64,000 nt of DNA. Origin: Nipponacmea schrenckii (lineage: Eukaryota; Mollusca; Gastropoda; Lottiidae). The notes below the pieces were generated by a model. That model did no database searches and was not told the origin of the DNA. It saw only the letters and a program-made list of their open reading frames with translations. The translations under genes were made by a program, and so were the position numbers. The stretch is from contig JAUJPP010000005.1 of assembly GCA_030562195.1 (NCBI GenBank), positions 38,613,106 through 38,677,105 of the forward strand, read 5' to 3'. Positions 35,601 through 47,900 of this stretch are shown here, piece by piece (position 1 is the stretch's first letter; the number at the start of each line of letters is the position of its first letter).

Positions 35601-37220
35601 CCGAATACTAATATACATGTATATATATATATTATTTCTTATTCATTTTTCTTTTCGGCTGTTGTCTGTTTCTTTTCGGTTCTTTTTCAGTTTCTTTTCG
35701 GTTCTTTTCGGTTTCTTTTTGGTTATTCGCGGTTATTAGACTCTTCTTTCGGTTCTTTGTGGTTTTCAGACGGACCGCAATTCGATACCCAGTCTGTCAC
35801 AGGTAAACTTATTGGCAATAGAGAAACAAGTGTTTGCCACTCATTTCTTTAAGAAACAGATTCTGACTCCTTTCTTTCAAGATACATGTACACTTATTTT
35901 CAACTTTTCACCTGGATGTCTTATTGATTAACTTCAGTATCGAGTTGTGTATTTACAACTCACACTTTTAACGTAACAAAGAGATTTCCAAACACGCTTT
36001 AATAATGACTAACCTTAGTTCAGAATTAAGTTGTGTTGTAATGAATTGCCATGTTTGATTGTCAGAAACCCAAGCCAGTTCTCCACCGGAGCAGTTAACA
36101 GGATTCCGCCCGGATGGTGGAGGTTCTGTCCAATAGCACATACCATTGTAAAGTACCCCAACGCATTCATCTATAATATATGAATACAACGCTCAGCCCT
36201 ATACAACTAGTAAGTATAGTATCTACAGGGCTGGGACTGAAACCAATTTTCATTGCAAAGATTCCTTTAAAATGTTGAAATCAATGGAAATTCCTAAACA
36301 AACCCTGATATTTTATGTGGATATCTAAATGTTTTTTGTAATTCTTACTTTAATCGTTGTATGTCGTCAACAAGGATACTGTTTGGAATTGCCAGATGCA
36401 AGCGAATTAATCAAACATAATTTAAGACATTTTCTTAGTGGTAAAGATCTCTAAACCCCGTCAGGTTTACATGTTTCCTTAGTGTCAAATGTGCAAATAT
36501 AATCCATTTAAATGTCTGTCTACTTTGGTTTCACAATAACTAAGCCCTAAAAATTCTTTATTTAAGCCATTATCCATTTTTTTTTCTAAATGAGTGTTGG
36601 GCAGTCTAATAAGAGAGATCTGCTATGATACACCGCTTCCTAAAAGTTGATTAATTATTTTTTATACCGCTTTATATAATCATAATATGTCAAATAACGA
36701 TCTACCTGGCAGACCAAAAGTAATTAATGTTTTCGTCATATAAATCCTTACGATCTTGTACATCAAAGAGATTGCTAACTAGAATGATGCTCGGAAATCT
36801 ATTTTTCCTGGGGGAGACCCCCCTCCCTAACAAACCACATCATATAAATGAAATGGTCAAATTTTTCGGAGCTTCCTATGCCCTGATCACTATTGAAATG
36901 GTGTTAGATTATAGAAATACAATGTCAGCGGGTATAAAGCAAAAGATATCCACTAAATCACATTTCGTCGGTGGAACACATCGTTTCAAGTCATAACTTA
37001 TGATTATTTTATGTTTAAATGTCCTAATTCATAGTCCTAATGAAAGAAAAACGTTAGTCTCGACCCTGAAGAATGTCATGTCTGACAGCTGAGAAACCAA
37101 TCGACGATAACCTAAAAATCAAAAAACTTAAAACGCCATACCAGTATTCGTGTCTTCTTCTCTATGTGCGAAGGTTTTTCCAAAAAGTACAATGAAGAAA
37201 ATGTATCTGAATAAATACAT
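29672..37220 (-). CDS. lectin gene B: three C-type lectin-like domains, mucin-like stalk, membrane anchor (intact)
   Basis: Nine coding exons with GT-AG borders: 37142-37220, 36014-36170, 35078-35125, 34722-34894, 32870-33044, 32216-32424, 31828-32002, 31104-31375, 29672-30468. They total 2085 nt, exactly 695 codons, with compatible phases throughout. Residues 1-19 are a signal peptide; C-type lectin-like domains lie at about 27-152, 153-280 and 281-429. The TTEPTTETL-repeat stalk follows from about 440, then 'CNKIIVDPESKKSWSINCLC' and a TM helix at about 652-677 with tail DIKRRM. Domain 1 is split by a 48-bp micro-exon. The domains keep Cys pairs but lack EPN/QPD/WND, so calcium-dependent sugar binding is not predicted. 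Domain 3 has a long Gly/Pro loop between its last two Cys. The exon 5 donor has shifted by 6 bp relative to gene A, adding two codons. Likely a type I surface protein; ligand unknown. Confidence 0.9.
35636..35765. repeat. low-complexity 'tttcttttcggttc' repeat in intron 2 of gene B
   Basis: A T/C-rich run with 'ttttcggt' recurring about eight times at 10-20-bp spacing. Confidence 0.5.
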
Positions 37221-37752
37221 AATATCAAGTCGCAGATAAAACTCGACTGGCTTGTACTTCTACAAAATTTAAGTAATATATTCTTGAATTAGTATTGATT
37301 TCAAATGCCATGTTATATGCATTTTATTGTTTGTACAAGGAAAAAAATTCGGTTTTCTTTTCTGCAGTTACGTCAAAGGATATTTAAAGAATTTAAACTG
37401 TGGCAAAGCATGTGTATGAACGACACAGCATTAAATAAGCATTAAATATTAGTTAAGAGTCCAGATAAGTCGGGTATACATCACATATTTTGAAAGTATA
37501 ATTGAATAACGGAAGAGAAGGTAAGCATGCCATTTTCATTATCATTATAATTATAAACCTAAAAGAATTTCTATCGGCCCCTCTGGGAAATTGTGTGGTC
37601 TCTTGTGAGCTCCCTCGCATAACTAATGTTTCCTATAAGCCCCCAATACGAACCCTACATCAATAACCCCCCACCCCCTCCCTCTAATTTTGCCTATGTT
37701 TAAAGTTCAAGGTTCAAAATCAGGCTTTGTCTTACTAGGGATTGTTATTTGG

Positions 37753-37865
37753 CGGATATTAGACAGTTTCTACAGCAAGAAACAAATCCTGTTACAGGAA
37801 GTTACAAGTCGACATCGATTCAAAAAATAAATACCTTAAAGTTGACCGTTATAGTCTTTTCTATA
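37753..37865 (-). promoter_or_regulatory. 113-bp upstream block shared identically with gene A
   Basis: Partner of 24852-24964, here 533 bp upstream of the gene B start codon. The spacing to the ATG differs by about 215 bp between the genes while the block is unchanged. Confidence 0.5.
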
Positions 37866-38169
37866 CACGACAATTTTTTTTAATAAAGAATGGCTGTTTT
37901 CTTACACTTGGAAGGAAAAGCGATTGTAATATTTTCTAATGCTCAATTCACACTGTCATCGCTATATAACTTAATCAAAAGGCAGATTCTGGAGAGAAAG
38001 AATCATTCTATTCAAATTCTCGAATTCATTTATTTCATCTAAAGTACGAGAACACTTCTATTTCTGCGGTATTGCGGAAATGAAAGCAAACTCTTTATAG
38101 CACGAAACAGCTGACAAACAAAGATGTTGATACGTATATTTTAAAAAAGACTCTCAATTATCTGAATGA

Positions 38170-38400
38170 TATTATAGTCTGTTCTGTATCCAGTATAGTT
38201 TGTTAGCAAATTGCACTCAGCTCAACAGAAATTTGAATCTTGTATTTGACCCGAGTGGTCGGAATTTGCGAACAGCCAAGTATCGCAAGTCAGTTATTTT
38301 AGTCGAGTGCGATGGAAAGGCATATACAGTTACCTATCAAGATGGAAAACAGTGTAAATTTCGCTTTATTGAACGTCTCATAAACATAAAATATAATACT
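38170..38400. repeat. upstream part of the lectin-gene duplication unit (copy B)
   Basis: Counterpart of 25130-25440. Contains a plus-strand frame of 86 codons (38200-38460) whose middle ('VECDGKAYTVTYQDGKQCKF') looks protein-like, but the frame is not kept in copy A and no homologue was recognised. Confidence 0.55.
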
Positions 38401-38460
38401 CGTTTTTGTTTTTATTCTTCTTCTGGGAATGCTTGTATAAATAGTAGAGGATCGATCTAA

Positions 38461-39394
38461 AGAATAAAATATGAAATGAAAATACGTAAAAAATAGTCAA
38501 CCTCTTCAAGCGCAAAAAAAAATCGTCTTGCATTGTGTTCGTATACCAACATCTGCAATCCATTCTACAAATACGAATTGTTTTATCTTAAACAGATTGC
38601 AAGCAATAATAATATTTCTTGAAATATTAAGTAAAGCAGAAATCAATCTAGAACGTAGGCCTTTTGTTTCAAGAATGTCCGACAAAGTATTTAAGCCTAC
38701 ATTTGTTTGGGATAGAATGTTGCTTATGCTTTGAGATACTTTTTTAACCGTAAAGAAATACACAAGTCTATAACCTATAAAAGGAACTAATTTCAAAGGT
38801 AAGATCTATATGGACAGGTCACAGCGGCCTTTATAAGGTGAAATCGAATATGCTTCATTATCCATTGGTTTCTTCTGCCACAGAAAAATGGATCACGACA
38901 GTATTGAGAATTCAGTAAGGTTCTCGGGAGTTCACTTTGACAAGTGTCTAACATTGTCATGCTGCTTAACGTTTTGCCTATCTCATTTTAGCAAGTTTTG
39001 AGAAAAATGGAAACTTCACCATATCACAGGGGTTCGAGATTTATTTCTAAATTTAAACTCATGAACAGTTGTTATTATTACAAACAACATGCAATTATGG
39101 AGATTACATAATACCATTACATAACTCTTCCACGTGCCTTAGGCAATTTGCTTTTGACTTAGGCAATTTTACAGTCTGAGATAGGCAAATTGATTGTCTT
39201 GATAATTAACTTAAGCAATTTTCACCTATATAGCAAGACAAACAATGAGGGATATAGTGGCAGAACCTTTGTTAACATCAAATAAAATAATGTTTCAACA
39301 CTATTACAAGTGTCATCAGATGAAATGAAGTAGTACAACTATGTACATAGTTCACATTTTTTTTCCAAATACGCAGTCTGTGTTTAGGCATAGG
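38461..39394. other. no gene seen; 'taggcaatt' motifs
   Basis: AT-rich. 'taggcaa' motifs cluster at 39129-39230. A sequence at 38956-38990 ('tgtcatgctgcttaacg', 'gcctatctca') is inverted relative to 41890-41930. Confidence 0.4.
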
Positions 39395-39539
39395 CTATGT
39401 AGTGACAATTGTAGTGCATTTCAAAGGTGTATTAGGCAAAGAAACCCGTTGAGGCAGTAGTTCCCAGCGAGAATCTTCTCCAAAGCCTAGCTTGAAGTGC
39501 ATCTGTCCATCGTCAAGGTACTTCAGGGCCATCAGATTG

Positions 39540-39775
39540 TGCACTGTTGGATCTCCTGGCCTTTTCCCCGGTCTGACCCCCCAGTGGACCGGGATTAAGA
39601 ATAGGTCCACTGTCCCCCATTGCGTGTCGTAAAAGGCGACTGAATTTGGGCACCTGGTTTGCCGTGTGGTGCAACCCGTGTCGGTTTTGAATGGACTCCT
39701 GGTGGTTGAGGGTAACATACTTCCCAATACATAACTGGGGATTCCAAGACGGGTGGCCAGTGTGGCCCACACTGG
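39540..39775 (+). repeat. 'gcgtgtcgtaaaaggcgac' module, copy 1
   Basis: About 155 bp shared with 41521-41690 in the same orientation, about 90% alike by eye, including 'gaataggtccac', 'gtcgtaaaaggcgactgaat', 'gtgcaacccgtgtcggtttt' and 'gggtaacatacttcccaata'. It reads as part of an interspersed repeat. Frames on the minus strand here are not supported as genes. Confidence 0.7.
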
Positions 39776-40264
39776 TCAATCGGCTTTTCGTGTTGATCCT
39801 ATGAGTCGGTGGTCAGAACAGATAACACTTTTTCAATTCACCGACTCAGAAGCAGCGGCTTGGGTCAATAATTAGTAAAAAATAAAATGAATGTTCAGAA
39901 TATATTTTTGTAATACGGTACCGTTTCTATTTCTGAGCCATTATAGAATATATTTGCTCCATCCAGATCTTTTCATTCCCTTTTTTTTATCTGAGTATAT
40001 CTCCTGATTACCCCTCGGGCGCTGGCGCTGGCGCTGGATTACCGCTCCATGCCCGCGCGGAATGCGTGGTCCGTGGTGGTCGGGGGTCTCGGGCCAAAGG
40101 AATAGCTGGTTTAGCTACTGAACCTATATCGCTCAAAAAACTTCGTAACGTGTCTTTATGGCTTGAATGCCACCGAAAAAATTCATTCTGAATTATTAAA
40201 ATCAACATCTTTGGTAAATATTCCCATCAGTGTATCTCCGTATCTCCCCTTTCTTCATTTAACT

Positions 40265-40800
40265 CCTCGAAGGGTGTCGTTCGACACCCCAATCTAAGTG
40301 GATGCTCTTCAGAAGAAATGATGGAAGAATTTAAAGACATTGGAGTCATCGTATTTCTATCCGTCGTGATGGCCAAAGGATACCTACCAATACATCCATA
40401 CTTCTTTTTAATAGACCCGATTTACCATCAGAAATAAAAGTTGGTTATTTAAATATTATAGTTTCACCATTCATACCGAACCATGTCAGGTGTCATAATT
40501 GTCAGCGCTTCGGGCACGGAACTAGGACCCGCAAAAGTTAGTTTCGATGTGCACGTTGTGGCAAGTCCGGGCACGACAGCAAGGATTGTAGTGATACTCC
40601 TTGCTGTTGCAACTGTAGTGGAAACCATGTCGCTTTTCCAAGGAATGCCCTTAGTGGAAATTGGAAAAAGGTGGAATCTAAGGTTTCCTATCCCGAAGCG
40701 CGGAAGGCTTTAGAGGGGGAAACCCCATCTACGCCTTCTGGAAAGACTTTTGCTAGTGTCGTTAAAGCTTCTACTAGATCAATAGATTACCAGACCGACA
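40265..40800 (+). pseudogene. ORF1 (gag-like, zinc-knuckle) remnant of an I-type LINE
   Basis: From 40491 the plus strand reads three CCHC-type knuckles: 'CHNCQRFGHGTRTR' (last Cys replaced by Arg), 'CARCGKSGHDSKDC' (complete) and 'CNCSGNHVAFS' (partial). An in-frame TAG lies between knuckles 1 and 2. Upstream from 40265, broken frames read like the preceding ORF1 domain ('EEMMEEFKDIGVI', 'FIPNHVR'). Such proteins coat LINE RNA. The knuckle pattern resembles ORF1 of I-type/Nimbus-like LINEs. Confidence 0.65.
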
Positions 40801-41124
40801 TTACTTGGCTGCAGCGAGTACCAACTCCGCCTTTAGCATTATAGCCTTATAGCCATCTGCTCCTGAGGCAATTGCATCTACATCATCAGCAACTCGGACG
40901 TCCCAGACTGTCCCAGTCAAGTGCTGATGATAGTAGTGTTAGTCAGCCATCTAAACACGTTCAGCCAAAAGGCTAAACAGTCCAGGGTAAAACGCAGTGA
41001 AAGTCTTCCCCATAATGACAAGCCTACCAAGAAACATGGATCCTCTTCATCCAAAAAGGGAGGAAGGGATCTTTTGAAGTCTGCCATATCTTCAATGGTT
41101 TGTTTCCTACCACCATTATGGCAC

Positions 41125-41520
41125 TGGTGATGATAAGGTCTCGGGTGGTGTTTCTATAATTGTCAATAGAAACGTTGCCCAGTCCCAAATCACACTCAAT
41201 TCTCCTCTGCAGGTGATTGTCGTGCCAGTAACACACCACGTGCCTATTACCCTATTCTCCATCTATTTGTCACCTACCTCAACTCTTAACCCCAGAGAAT
41301 TGAATAATCTTGTTGCCCAGCTTCCATCTCCTTGCATTTTACTCGGAGATTTTAATGGTCACCATTCTTTTTGGGGTAGTCCTGATGACAACAGCAGAGG
41401 AAAATTAAAAGCTGACTTCGTTTATGACAACAATCTTTGTATCTTTAATGAGGAATCGCCTACATATTTCTGCTAAAGAACAAAAAAGTTTTCTCATCTA
41501 GATCTTATAATAAGCTCACC
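41125..41520 (+). pseudogene. AP-endonuclease domain remnant of an I-type LINE
   Basis: The 87-codon frame 41213-41476 holds the endonuclease signature 'ILLGDFNGHHSFWGS' (GDFN with catalytic Asp/Asn) and 'NNLCIFNEESPTYF'; 'FSHLDLII' with the further catalytic Asp follows after a frameshift near 41475. The N-terminal half of the domain is degraded into other frames ('GGVSIIVNRNVAQ' near 41145). The element then breaks off at the inserted module at 41521. Confidence 0.7.
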
Positions 41521-41930
41521 ATGTCGGGGTTGGACCGGGGTTAAGAATAGGTCCACGGTCCCCATTGCGTGTCGTAAAAGTCGACTGAATTGGGGCTCCT
41601 CGTTTGCCGTGAGGTGCAACCCGTGTCGGTTTTGAATGGGCTCCTGCTGGTTGAGGGTAACATACTTCCCAATACATCACTTGGGCTTTGTATTCAACTT
41701 AATTTGCCTTCCACTTCTGCAAGTCGCCATCTTGGAAGTCAAGTAAAGTTGCCAATCTCAGATTTTGAGTTAGGCAAATCTACACTACATACATTTTACT
41801 ACACCACTTTATTGCCAATGAGATAGGCAAATTTACAGAAGGCGGCTCATGTGAGTTGAGATGGTCACAAATCTCAATTTATGAAAAAACTGAAATAGGC
41901 AAAAAGTTTAGCAGTATGACGACATGGAGA
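41521..41930 (+). repeat. 'gcgtgtcgtaaaag' module, copy 2, with 'taggcaaat' tail
   Basis: Copy of 39540-39775 (first about 155 bp), followed by text rich in 'ttaggcaaat' and ending 'ataggcaaaaagtttagcag'. It sits between the endonuclease and RNase H parts of the LINE, where the RT palm should be, so it replaces or interrupts the RT. Confidence 0.65.
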
Positions 41931-42049
41931 ACGCACAACGATTATTTCTGTAATCGTTCTACTTTACTATAAATCTTAAATATTACAGAAACCACATGGA
42001 GGGCTAAAAAGGGAACTCCTATGATGATGTACAGGTCTTTGGATACAAC

Positions 42050-43131
42050 GAATGAGTTCAGGGGTTGAGAGAAGCCCCTTTCTCTTCGGAGGGAGGTACT
42101 CTCTCTCAAAAAGTCTGGAGAAGCTTCACTTCGAAAGCTGTCCAACATATTCCAGCATCAGAAGGTTCACTCGTGTCGGAAATAACAAGAAGAAGCGGAG
42201 TATCTCTTACGAGCAAGAGGCCATTGATCTCTTGAGAGAGCACCAGCTGGATCAAGTTACGATCCTTGAACGACGCCTATCGGCTACTCCGTTCTGGAAG
42301 GTTACCAATGCGACAGTCAATTTCCAACTGATGGAGTACAAGCACGACCATTTGAAGTTCTTGTGACACTTTATAGGTTCTGACGTAGTCCCTTTAATTA
42401 AGCTTTTATTTATTTGATATATTGTATTATTGTTTTCACTGTACAGGGTGATGTGAGAGTGTCCTGTGGTTAGTGCTGACTGATCATGCATGTTTGAAGT
42501 GGACAGCTTGCATCAAGCTAAGCAAGCCAATAGCCTGCATGTTTGGCAACCAGAATTCAGGTCGTGGTATAAGAGAGCTTGTCAAGCCTGGACCGGGTGC
42601 CAGAACAGAGGAGGATTCATCTAGAAGTACTACAATCTATACCGATGGTTCCCAAAGTAGTACAGCAACAGGTTACGGTTTGTGCATCCCAGTAAAATAC
42701 ATTCGCATTTGTAAACGAATTTCCGCATGGCTATCCGTCAATTACTCGGAGCATGCCGCAATCTTATCCGACTCGCTAAGCAGTCTCCAATCAGTTTCTC
42801 TCAATTCTAATTGCAGATCAGACGTCATCACCGAATTACGAGGAATGGTCCACAGCTGCCAAACCAACAACAACCACAAGATTAAACTATTGTGGGTCCC
42901 TCGCATGTCTCCATACCTGATAATAACCAAGCAGTCCGTTTTGCCAAGGAAAAACTGAGTCTAAAGGATATCGAGCTTGTAGAATACTCCTCCTATTTAA
43001 AGTTATGCATTATGGTGCCTTGTAGGATCAACCAAAAATGGACGGACATGCCTCGGAATCTCAACACCAGATTCATCCGAGGATACCAAACCAAACCACC
43101 CATCTATAACTATCTGCAAAATGGTAACTAA
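42050..43131 (+). pseudogene. ORF2 C-terminal remnant with RNase H, I-type LINE
   Basis: The frame 42473-42958 includes the RNase H signature: 'TTIYTDGSQSSTATGYGL' (first Asp), 'NYSEHAAILSDSLSSLQSV' (Glu and second Asp), then after a frameshift near 42895 'PSHVSIPDNNQAVRFAKE' (His and last Asp region). The preceding frame 42052-42366 is probably the decayed end of the RT/connection. RNase H within LINE ORF2 is known for the I/R1/LOA groups, in keeping with the ORF1 knuckles. The catalytic RT palm (YxDD) was not found. Confidence 0.7.
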
Positions 43132-44765
43132 ACTCCGCACCAACGAAACCGTTAGTTCAGCGCCATTTAGGCCGCATGTCCTCTCTCAGTGCACTGAACG
43201 AAAACCCGCTCATAAGCCACTAACAAACAACCTGGAAAGCCATAGCACTGGCCACTGGTATACGATAATGGAACTCGTCTACCAATTTTTTTTACCAATT
43301 AAGTTTCTTAACACTTTGAACTACATCCCCTCAACGATTATAAGTTTCCTTGCAAAAACCATCCAAGAACATCCCCTCCCCTTGTCGAAAGCTTTACCTC
43401 CGTATACCTTCTCTTTTCTTACTATATCTTTTTCTTGATCTTCCGGTTTCCCAACAGTTATCAGATAATCCAGATAATCTAACTAAACCAAACCAACAAC
43501 TACCATTCGAATGCCAATCAACAAGATCGTGTCAACAATGATCGGAACAAGGTTGGAAGAATAAAGAACATCGAGTAACTTACTCCACACCATCCAGGGC
43601 CGAGTCTCGCCGCCATGTCCTTCGACCCAACTAGATCTAAAAAAAATTATCAACCACTAAACCCTCAGCACAGAAGCATCCAACTTGAACCAATCCAACT
43701 ACTCACTACTACGAATACAAACAACTACCTAGTTTGCGAAATCAGCATCCGCTGAACGTTAATTTGTCATCTACCAACCAGTGGTGTAATTTATTAGAAG
43801 GTTTACTGCTTGGCATTTTGAGTTAATACTGGCGTTTCAAGAAATGCGAATCAAAAAATAACTTTTTTGCCGAAACTAGAATTTGGTGTTAATTTTGTGA
43901 TAATTTCCTAGATTTTTCACTGTAAATTGAACCCTAATTCATGTTCTTATTCTGAAAATAGTGAAAAACTTATTTCTTTATTAGGTCAAGCCTATAGCAA
44001 CACTGACTTTTTGACAGCATCTTCATAATACTACAGGTGTTTGACATTTCATTATAACATTATAAGGAAGTATAACTCAAACTCCTATTCTTCATTCTAC
44101 ATGGGTCAGAATTAAATCCAATACGCAAGGAAAAGTCCCTGTCCACGAGGACAATATATAGAAAAAAAAAGTACGAATGAAAGGCCTACCTTGTATCGAA
44201 TGGGGAGGGTATGATTGACGCGATGACTTTTTGTTGTATGTAGACAAACCACAAATACCAATAGGCTTCTAATAATTTTTTATTTTGGGGGGGGGGGGGG
44301 TTAATAGAGGGATACTTTCTCCTAGGGTTGCTGTAAATTTGGACAATCGGGAGGCTGTCTTTAGTGTAAGACAGTTTAAATTACAATGCCACACTTGAGA
44401 GGAGTATATTAGAGTGTCGAAACTTAGGATATTAAATGTATAACCCGTTAGGATCTCAAATTAGAAAATTGAACTAACAAAGCATTCGAAGGAACTTGAA
44501 TGAAGGCAGGAGAAATTCGATTTGGTCTGATATTTTGAGGAAATAATCGAGTTATTTCCCTTACCATACGATTGTCATTGAATGCGCTTTTCCTTTCAAC
44601 ATTCTTATTGACATATTTCTTAGAATTTGTATAGCTTTGAATGACATAATTTGACTTTGTTATCATAAATTTGTTTGGTTTAATAGATCCAGTGTAGTAG
44701 GCAGAACCATAGATAAGATGTCTATGGGCAGTACTCTGGGAATGCTTATCGATTGTGCCAACAAA
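43132..44765. other. LINE 3' region and spacer, no gene seen
   Basis: From 43132 to about 43780 the DNA is A/C-rich and may be the LINE 3' UTR. Beyond that it is AT-rich with a 14-base G run at 44287-44300. No coding block was recognised. Confidence 0.4.
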
Positions 44766-44769
44766 TTAT

Positions 44770-44954
44770 TTATTACGCATGCGCCAAGTCATCATTTCCG
44801 GTACTAGAATTAATGAATGGATTTCTTATTGTCTGTTTGTGAAAATGTCGGCGTACCCTTTAACGTTTTATCACATTAAAGAGCCAAATTATTGATTTTA
44901 AACACCATTTTATCGAGAAAGTATACTTGGCATTTTAGAGGGACTAAACAACAG
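44770..44954 (+). promoter_or_regulatory. candidate TATA-less promoter and noncoding first exon
   Basis: 'acgcatgcgcc' (near 44776) matches an NRF1-type site and 'catttccggt' (near 44792) an ETS/GABP-type site; both are typical of housekeeping promoters. About 150 bp downstream 'aacaacag|gtatgtat' is a strong splice donor at 44954/44955. No start codon with a useful frame lies between, so the exon would be untranslated. The gene would extend right through a very long intron, possibly beyond the window. Inferred from motifs only. Confidence 0.35.
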
Positions 44955-47900
44955 GTATGTATATCTTACTGTCAAACAAGTGGTCGTGTAAATAGAGATT
45001 TTTTGGCAGGTGTTCTTTTCACTGCCTCAGATTTGCATGCGACATGAGTTCTTGCATCAAAGTCTGTTGTCAAAATGAAATGTTTTGCCTGTCAATACCA
45101 TACTCGTTTATGTTTGCACACAAACCTTTTTAACAATGTTCAAAGTAGGCCTTTAATGTTTTGATTTGATTTTGCGAAAAGCACTAGGCCTATCATCAGA
45201 TGTAATCATGCCTGAAATTGAAATATGTTTCAGACCTATACCCAAAATTATTTTAGCACAGGTATAGACTTACCCTAGAATTGAATGTCTTAGAAGTAGA
45301 AACAGCATTAAAACTTAAGACCCTAGGACAGCCTAGCCAAACAGTGGACATCTTGATTTGAGCCATTTCACTGTTATTATGTGGTATGACTAGATGTAGC
45401 TGATGCCTTCTTGCGATGCAGAAATGAAATGTAAATTGAATAAAAAAAAAAGCACTCAATGATTTTGACTGATTCAAATTTATAGACTAAGATTTTAACA
45501 AGGCTTTTAACTTGGTTTACCTCTGTGTCTTAATCTAATGTCTTTATGCTAGGCTTTGTTCAAACAAGGTTTGGTACAGTTTTTTTGTAAAATTTGTGTG
45601 TTTTGTCATGCATAGGCCTGTTGTAGAAACCTTGAATGTGTTCAATTTTCATAGGTTTTTAACACTGGTTTTTAGAGTAACTGCCCCTCTTAACTCACTA
45701 TTATACTGCAGAATATCATTCCTTTTGCTCCTTTAAATTAATTGTTGAAGAGTTAACTACCACTGGCATTGTTTAATTGATATTTTAAAAGACATTTGCA
45801 CTATTGTAAGAGTAAGGCAAGGAGATGTTTCTATTCTGATGTAGTAATTATTTGTATTTAAGCATGTCTCCATAATAGCGGTCTGTGTGCACAAGTTAAA
45901 TATTTTCTTAAAGAGTCTGTATTCATTAGGTAACATCAACATACACCCATTACATCTTACCTTTACATTCAAAATAGGCTGAATTAGATTGAAGTTACAT
46001 GACATTCAGACTATGTGTAGAGTTTTACTTTATTTAGTAGAAAGAATTGAAACAGTCCGATGCTTTCGATTGGATTTATCTAATTATTAGATCCTATATT
46101 TGGACATAGTAGTGGGATGCAGTCTTCTTGAATAATGTATAGCTAACCAAATATTTTATCTGTTGGTTAAGCTAATAGAGGACTTTATCCCTGAAAATTT
46201 TAAAATTTTCCTCTATGAGCATATACTTTTTATGCTGCTATGATAAAAAAAAAGCACATTTCTACATGGATTACTGTAAAAGTGATAAAATACCATAAAA
46301 GAGAAAAAAGTAACCAGGACCATTTCCATTAGACCTTAGTCACTAAATTTACTGCAGTGTGATTTTTGTAGTGATTTTGACTGTTTAAATTTGTACAACA
46401 TAGTAAATAGTCAAAATGTGTCAACAAAGTTGATAGAGAGGGACCTACGTACTAATAGGTCATGTGTTTTTGAAACATGTTAAAATGTGAGAGATTCTAA
46501 TTGAAATGTCATTCTGCATCAGAATTTGCTGCTTTTACTGTCAAGGTAAGACTGAGCTTTTTCCACATTAACTGATTCTTGTGGACGAGCGCAAAAAAAA
46601 TGTTAACACTTAAAGTGGTTGCATTCAACATTTCAAGGGATACTCTGTCATTGCAATATCTGGAAGATTTGCTAATTGTTCATGTTGTGTTCAATGGAAG
46701 GGGGGAATGGATTCTACGTAAACTCAGAAGAATTTTCGAGTTCCTTAATTCAATACTTCAAGTTAATACTTTCAGATAAGTTCAGGGCCACATTTCTCAT
46801 CAGTTTGTCCCGGAGATTTCAGTAATTTGAGCACTAGACTTGCCTACCTACTAAACAAATCATGCTGGCACTTTAAAACATGGAAGCTTCAGGTTGTTCT
46901 TCATCTTGACACTGATTATTGTTAATTAGGCCTACCATATTATATAATGATAATGGTTACTAGACGCTGCCAGCATGTGTTGCACTATAGTTGTTCTAAT
47001 GCAGAGGTCTTGAGATCCTTCATAGGCATGTCAAACTTTTGGACAATTATGATTTTAGTTTCTTTATTCAATGAAAGTGCAATCTCGAAAATAAAAACGA
47101 TGGGAAGGATATATAAGGGGTAAGGCATTAAATCAATGTACCGGTATAGAGGGTAATAAAAAGAAAAAGGTTAAAAGCCCATCTTCTTATTTGTGGGACT
47201 TAAGAACTTAATCTGAGAATTTGAGTGGTTTGAAACATCAAGTCAAAAATATGTGAATGTTCTTGTGTTTTATGACCCTTTATCTGTTTGAAGAATTTTT
47301 ACTTGAGAAAAGCGTCTATCAACTACTAATTCTGTACCGGTATTTATTTAGATACTGGTAGTCTTGTATTGAAAAATAGACCTCAATATTTTAATGAGTA
47401 TAATGATATATCTAAATGGTAAAAATTAAGTCATAACAATAGATATGCATCAAGATATTAATCTTGAATAAGGTTGCCCAATGATAAAACTTAATGTTTA
47501 CACAAGTTAATATTAACTTAAAGTCATTTTAACTTGGCTATTAGATAAGAACACTTAATAGTGGTTTAGTTAGCTTAGATTGAGGTGGTCTAATAATACA
47601 ACTAACCAGGTTTCAGATAGCAGTTGTCTTCTAGCTGAATAATAAACAAGAGAAATGATTCAGACTTCTCTCTCTAACATTCTTATTTCTACAACTTGGC
47701 ACACAACCAGATGCTATTGTTACTATATATAGCTACTAGTGGTTCCTGGCTTGTTAGAGTAGAAAATCATAGTAATTTAGGACCATGGAATACAGAGATG
47801 TTCTATTTCTACATTGTTTCTATGGATTCTGCGTAATAATGGAGTTGTGTGTGTAGCAGGATTGTCTGTGGATTAAATAGGTATTAAAAGGTAATTGTGA

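Noticed and set aside
38200..38460. 86-codon plus-strand gene upstream of lectin gene B
   Set aside because: The duplicate at 25130-25440 is frameshifted and shows no coding-type conservation; no homologue recognised.
39395..39779. Minus-strand frames of 125 and 88 codons
   Set aside because: They run across the interspersed 155-bp module in two overlapping frames and are not kept in its second copy.
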